Part shown: in pieces, positions 60,700 through 64,000 of the stretch
Layout: each line of letters begins with the position of its first letter
Position numbering within the stretch: the stretch's first letter is position 1
Source of the DNA: Hydrangea macrophylla
Lineage: Eukaryota > Streptophyta > Magnoliopsida > Cornales > Hydrangeaceae
Length of the DNA stretch: 64,000 bases
Assembly (NCBI GenBank): GCA_033977485.1
Contig: CM066997.1
Location: 75,300,634-75,364,633, forward strand
Reading direction: 5' to 3'
Notes under the pieces: generated by a model
Database searches by the model: none
Seen by the model: only the letters and a program-made list of their open reading frames with translations
Told to the model about the DNA's origin: nothing
Position numbers and translations under genes: made by a program

Positions 60700-63560
60700 A
60701 CTTATGGTAGCTAAGAGAATTCAGTTTCGATCTCCCTTTCTTTCTTTCTTTCTTTCTTTCTTTGTTTCTTTTTTTTTTTGAGGATTGATCCTTTTTTACT
60801 TTTACTTAGCCAGTCAATTTGACTTTTCACATAGTTGATTCATGTGAAATCTTTCGATTGCTATCTCAAAATTTCACAATGTGCATGTCAGCTCTTAGAA
60901 TTTGTTTGTGGTCGTTCTGAGCCCTTTGAAACATGATCTAGGCACGTTCTAATGATATACCTTGAAGCATACAATTTTTCATTTGTTTCATCAAAATCAT
61001 TTTGACTAGCCAGGGGTAAGTTTTGGAAATCAACACCTTTTCAGCTCTAACTTTTGCCTAGGTGCCCTTTCGGGTTTTCAACCTAGCAAGCTTTTCTTCT
61101 TCTTTTTCCCTTTTTTTTAAAGTGGAGATGAAACTCACTGAAATGTTTGGCTACCATCAAGGACTAAGTTTGCACAGATTCGCATGGTTCTCAATTGGGT
61201 TGGGCCCAAGGCTTTGAAATGGCAGAAAATGGTGTTGGGCAAGCCCCAAGTCAATTCTAAGTATGTCTTTTTGAGATTTGTGCAAATGCATTTTTAAATA
61301 CATAGAGTAAGACTATTCAATTCTTGGCTCTTCTTTGGTGTCAGTGCAAAATAGCCTTTGACTTTTCAGGATTCTTGTTGATGCAAAAATTTATTAGCAG
61401 AGTAGTGTCCATGGTAATTTGAAAGAGTGACATTTTAGTTCAGTGATTCATGCATTTATGGGTAAACACATCAGGTTACGCAAAATGATATTTCATTCCA
61501 TCAAAAGAGAAATATTATATTACTTGACACAGACTCACAACAACTCGATGACAAACAAACTCGACCGCAAGACTAAACTTGTAATAGACTCAAAACATAG
61601 AACATACTCAACTGGACTCGACCTGGTCTTAAATGGAGTGTCACGGTGGCTCGCTTATTCCTTTTTTTATTTATTTTTTATTTTTTTTATTTTTATGATT
61701 AGCAGAAGTTCCAAGCACTATCACTTTACTTGTATAGGTTCAACATTCATGGGCCTCAGCAAAGGGGATCGTTTAAATAGATAAGTCAGGGGCTTTAGGT
61801 TCGATGAAGCTGACATTTTGGTTGACACAGGGTTGGATGGGTGATGGCTCAATGATTTTTCGATCAAAGATGTGTTGGATATCATGGCAAAGGCGCATGC
61901 AGCTGTCCGTGTCATGGCCATGGCCTTGGCGAGTTAATGACAGACTAGGCTAGCCCAAGGACAAGATAATGAATCCGGGGAGGTACAAAAGTGTCCTTAC
62001 CCAGGGCTACAATTTTCTAAAATAAAAGTAAAAGCCCAAATTAGGAGAGGCACGAAATACTTTTTATGGACTTCTAATGGGGAGAGATGATCAGATTTTT
62101 GAAGAGTTTATTAATTTGAGTTAATGACGATTGTCGTAAGTATACAACTTCTATACAATGGTCAACATGGGTGAGGATGATGACATGTATGCATTTGATG
62201 TGTAGAGAGTGACATATGTGAGATTGACGAGATGTGCATGCATGCAGACTGACATGAATTGTGTATGCAATTGACAAGCATGCGGATGCAAGCCCTAATC
62301 TATATGATGCCCCTACTTCTAGCACATAGCAGTTAAACAAGGCCCTAATCATACAGAGTGTGCTAACTTTTCTTTCTAGTATGATCACCAGTAGGAGAGA
62401 ATTGGAATATTTTGGAAGAAATATGGAATTTCTAGGATAATCTAGTGATTCGAAAGGAGTTTGTAGGCGAAACAGGGATTTTTGGGAAATCTAGGTGATT
62501 TGGATAGAATTTCTGGAAGAAACATGTATTTTTGGGTGAGTTGAACAGAGTTTTTGAGAGAAACTAGGAAATCAGAGTTTCTGGGATAAATAAGGTAAAT
62601 TAGGAAAAGTTTCTGGGAAAAGTAAGGATTTCAAGGTTTCTGGGAGAAACATGGATTTCTGGGAAATCTAGGTGGATTGGACAGAGTCTCTGGGAGAAAC
62701 TGGCGTATATGAGAGTTTTTGGGAGAAATGGGAATTTAAGAGTTTTTGGGTGAAACGATGGTTTCTGGGTGACTTGGACAGAGTTGCTAAGAGAGGCAGG
62801 GAAATCTGGATAGTTCAGATAGAGTTTCTGGAAGAAACAGGTAGAGTTAGACAAAATTTCTGGGAGAAATTGGGAAATCTGATTTTCTAGAAAAAAATTG
62901 GTACATCTGGGCATGTTTGTAAAGTTTGGGCAGAGTTTCTGGGAGAAAAAGGAATATATGACGGTGATGATGGTGATCATACTGTCTAGTAAGTTTTAAT
63001 ACTCTTATGTCTTAGGATTGACAAACAAGGTTTGCGGTGAACATCTTTGTGAACATGAAGCAGACATTCTTATCATAGTGCCTAGGTAGGTCAAGTTAAT
63101 GTAATCACATGTGAGTGATTGCCTTGGGGATCATAAAAAGAGGTTTTGCTCAAAGGCACATAACCATCTACACCGCGCAAGTAATCCCACCAGGGCATAT
63201 AGCAGTTATATCACATTGTCCTATCTGAAAAAACAAATCAACAATCCTATGAAAGGTTCTACAGGAATCTATATGCAAATGTTGGGTTTAGTTAAAGAGG
63301 GTTCGTTGACGAGAGTTCCAATATACTGTCAGAGAGACAGTACGAAAGTTTTTACTCTTTTTGTTACACATTGGAAGGTACAGTATCAACGATGACTTGT
63401 GCCCTAACACAACAAGACCCTGAACAATGTCAACGCCACGTTTCAGACACAATCGGAGGGGAAGTGCAGAAGTGAAATACGGTGAACTAGACACAGTAAA
63501 AAGATGATTTTAAGGATGCTTCTTATGAGTCAAACCTCAGTATTATTTTGTTTTTAAAAT
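60700..63560 (-). repeat. Non-coding internal region with degenerate repeats
   Basis: A TTTC microsatellite lies at about 60740-60780, and another GCCTAGGTGCCC-type segment at 61040-61090. From about 62400 to 62960 the phrase TTTCTGGGAGAAA and variants recur at irregular 30-60 base spacing, giving a low-complexity false ORF on the minus strand. I see no gene in this stretch. Confidence 0.65.
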
Positions 63561-63566
63561 AAAATC

Positions 63567-63584
63567 TCCCCAGCAGAGTTGCCA
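63567..63584 (-). other. Primer binding site of the minus-strand Tat element
   Basis: The minus strand reads TGGCAACTCTGCTGGGGA, resembling the tRNA-Arg primer complement used by Tat/Ogre elements with one change. It lies five bases after the LTR end (TGTCCA, at 63590 on the plus strand). Confidence 0.75.
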
Positions 63585-63589
63585 GATAG

Positions 63590-64000
63590 TGGACACGCAG
63601 CCTCCGGGGTCCACCCCCTTTTTTAGGGATTTCAGAATTGATTTTCCTTTGATATAATTGAATAAAGAAAGTCTATGAAAACAAATACAGAGTCGCCACT
63701 TGGTCTTTAGGGAACCAAGAAACCCAATTTGATTCATCCAAATGGATAAAGGGCATCGGCCCTTCGTAACCACAGAACTTGGCTCGGGGTTTTGGTACGA
63801 TAGAGGAAGGAGCCTTTGTCACGACTAAAACACCCTCAACCTCGACAGGCCTCAATTAGCATCCAAATAATCATCTTATACTATGTTTGATTCGACAGTT
63901 CATACTATGATAGGTATATTACATTGCACAAGAATCTGGAATTGGAAGATCAAAAGATAAGATATCATTATAAGATCTAAGCCAAATATCACACAATGCA
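63590..64000 (-). repeat. 5' LTR of the minus-strand Tat element, partial
   Basis: The reverse complement aligns with 21640-22069, the end of the plus-strand Tat LTR. It shares the GAGGGTGTTTTAGTCG and AAGTGGCGACTCTGTAT segments with scattered differences. It continues beyond the window. Confidence 0.85.

Larger units (their letters stand above)
59361..64000 (-). mobile_element. Tat-lineage element on minus strand, no gag or pol, cut by Athila
   Basis: Read on the minus strand, an LTR end (64000-63590) is followed by a tRNA-Arg-type primer site, a long non-coding internal region, two copies of the 97-bp family repeat, a T-rich (A-rich on minus) stretch and four PPT-like motifs. This is the same order as 3484-4480 in the plus-strand Tat. 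Between the primer site and the 97-bp repeat only about 2.9 kb are present and no pol domain is readable. The left end at 59361 is the Athila insertion point. Confidence 0.75.

Noticed and set aside
62600..62980. A 126-codon minus-strand ORF
   Set aside because: It is a translation of degenerate TTTCTGGGAGAAA repeats, without domain or conserved start.

Overview
The window is a stack of nested LTR retrotransposons of the Ty3/Gypsy superfamily and comes from a flowering-plant nuclear genome. The evidence is the lineages present: Tat, with its extra archaeal-type RNase H; Athila, with a tRNA-Asp primer site and env-like ORF; and Tekay-like chromoviruses with a tRNA-iMet primer site. LTRs reach 3.0-3.4 kb, minisatellites are frequent, and many stop codons sit in otherwise clean reading frames. 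I see no stand-alone host gene, rRNA, tRNA gene or CRISPR array. The species cannot be named from sequence alone.

Layout, left to right. (A) 1-22069: a Tat element on +, starting inside pol. After the pol frame (1-3477, two stops) come a 97-bp tandem repeat, PPT-like motifs, two antisense gene remnants (DUF7745-like, 4750-5747; plant mobile domain, 6100-8265), a 155-bp tandem repeat, the PPT and a 3' LTR of about 3.3 kb starting at 10402. (B) 11001-19386: a complete-ended Athila element on -, inserted in that LTR, with two 1319-bp LTRs and target duplication TATCG. It carries only Gag-protease. (C) 22070-32903: a degenerate Tekay-like element on -, whose left LTR is cut by element A. (D) 32904-59360: a degenerate Athila element on + with gag, pol, env-like ORF and one more downstream ORF. 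Its 5' LTR is cut by C. (E) 33628-45710: a young, almost intact Tekay-like element on + inside the gag of D, with two 3017-bp LTRs and duplication CTGTC. (F) 59361-64000: a Tat element on - without gag or pol, into which D inserted.

The boundaries imply the order F, then D in F, C and E separately in D, A in C, and B in A. The missing left parts of A, C, D and F should lie in that order to the left of base 1.

The most unusual content is in element E. A 342-residue, extremely acidic ORF (36768-37796) lies between the primer site and gag, while related element C has no room for one. A strong splice-donor motif lies 175-190 bases past the TATA box in both Tekay LTRs, and in E a good acceptor motif sits just before the acidic ORF and another just before gag. 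This suggests a spliced, possibly alternatively spliced, leader. The second notable item is the pair of antisense gene remnants in A, one of which keeps a multi-exon structure.
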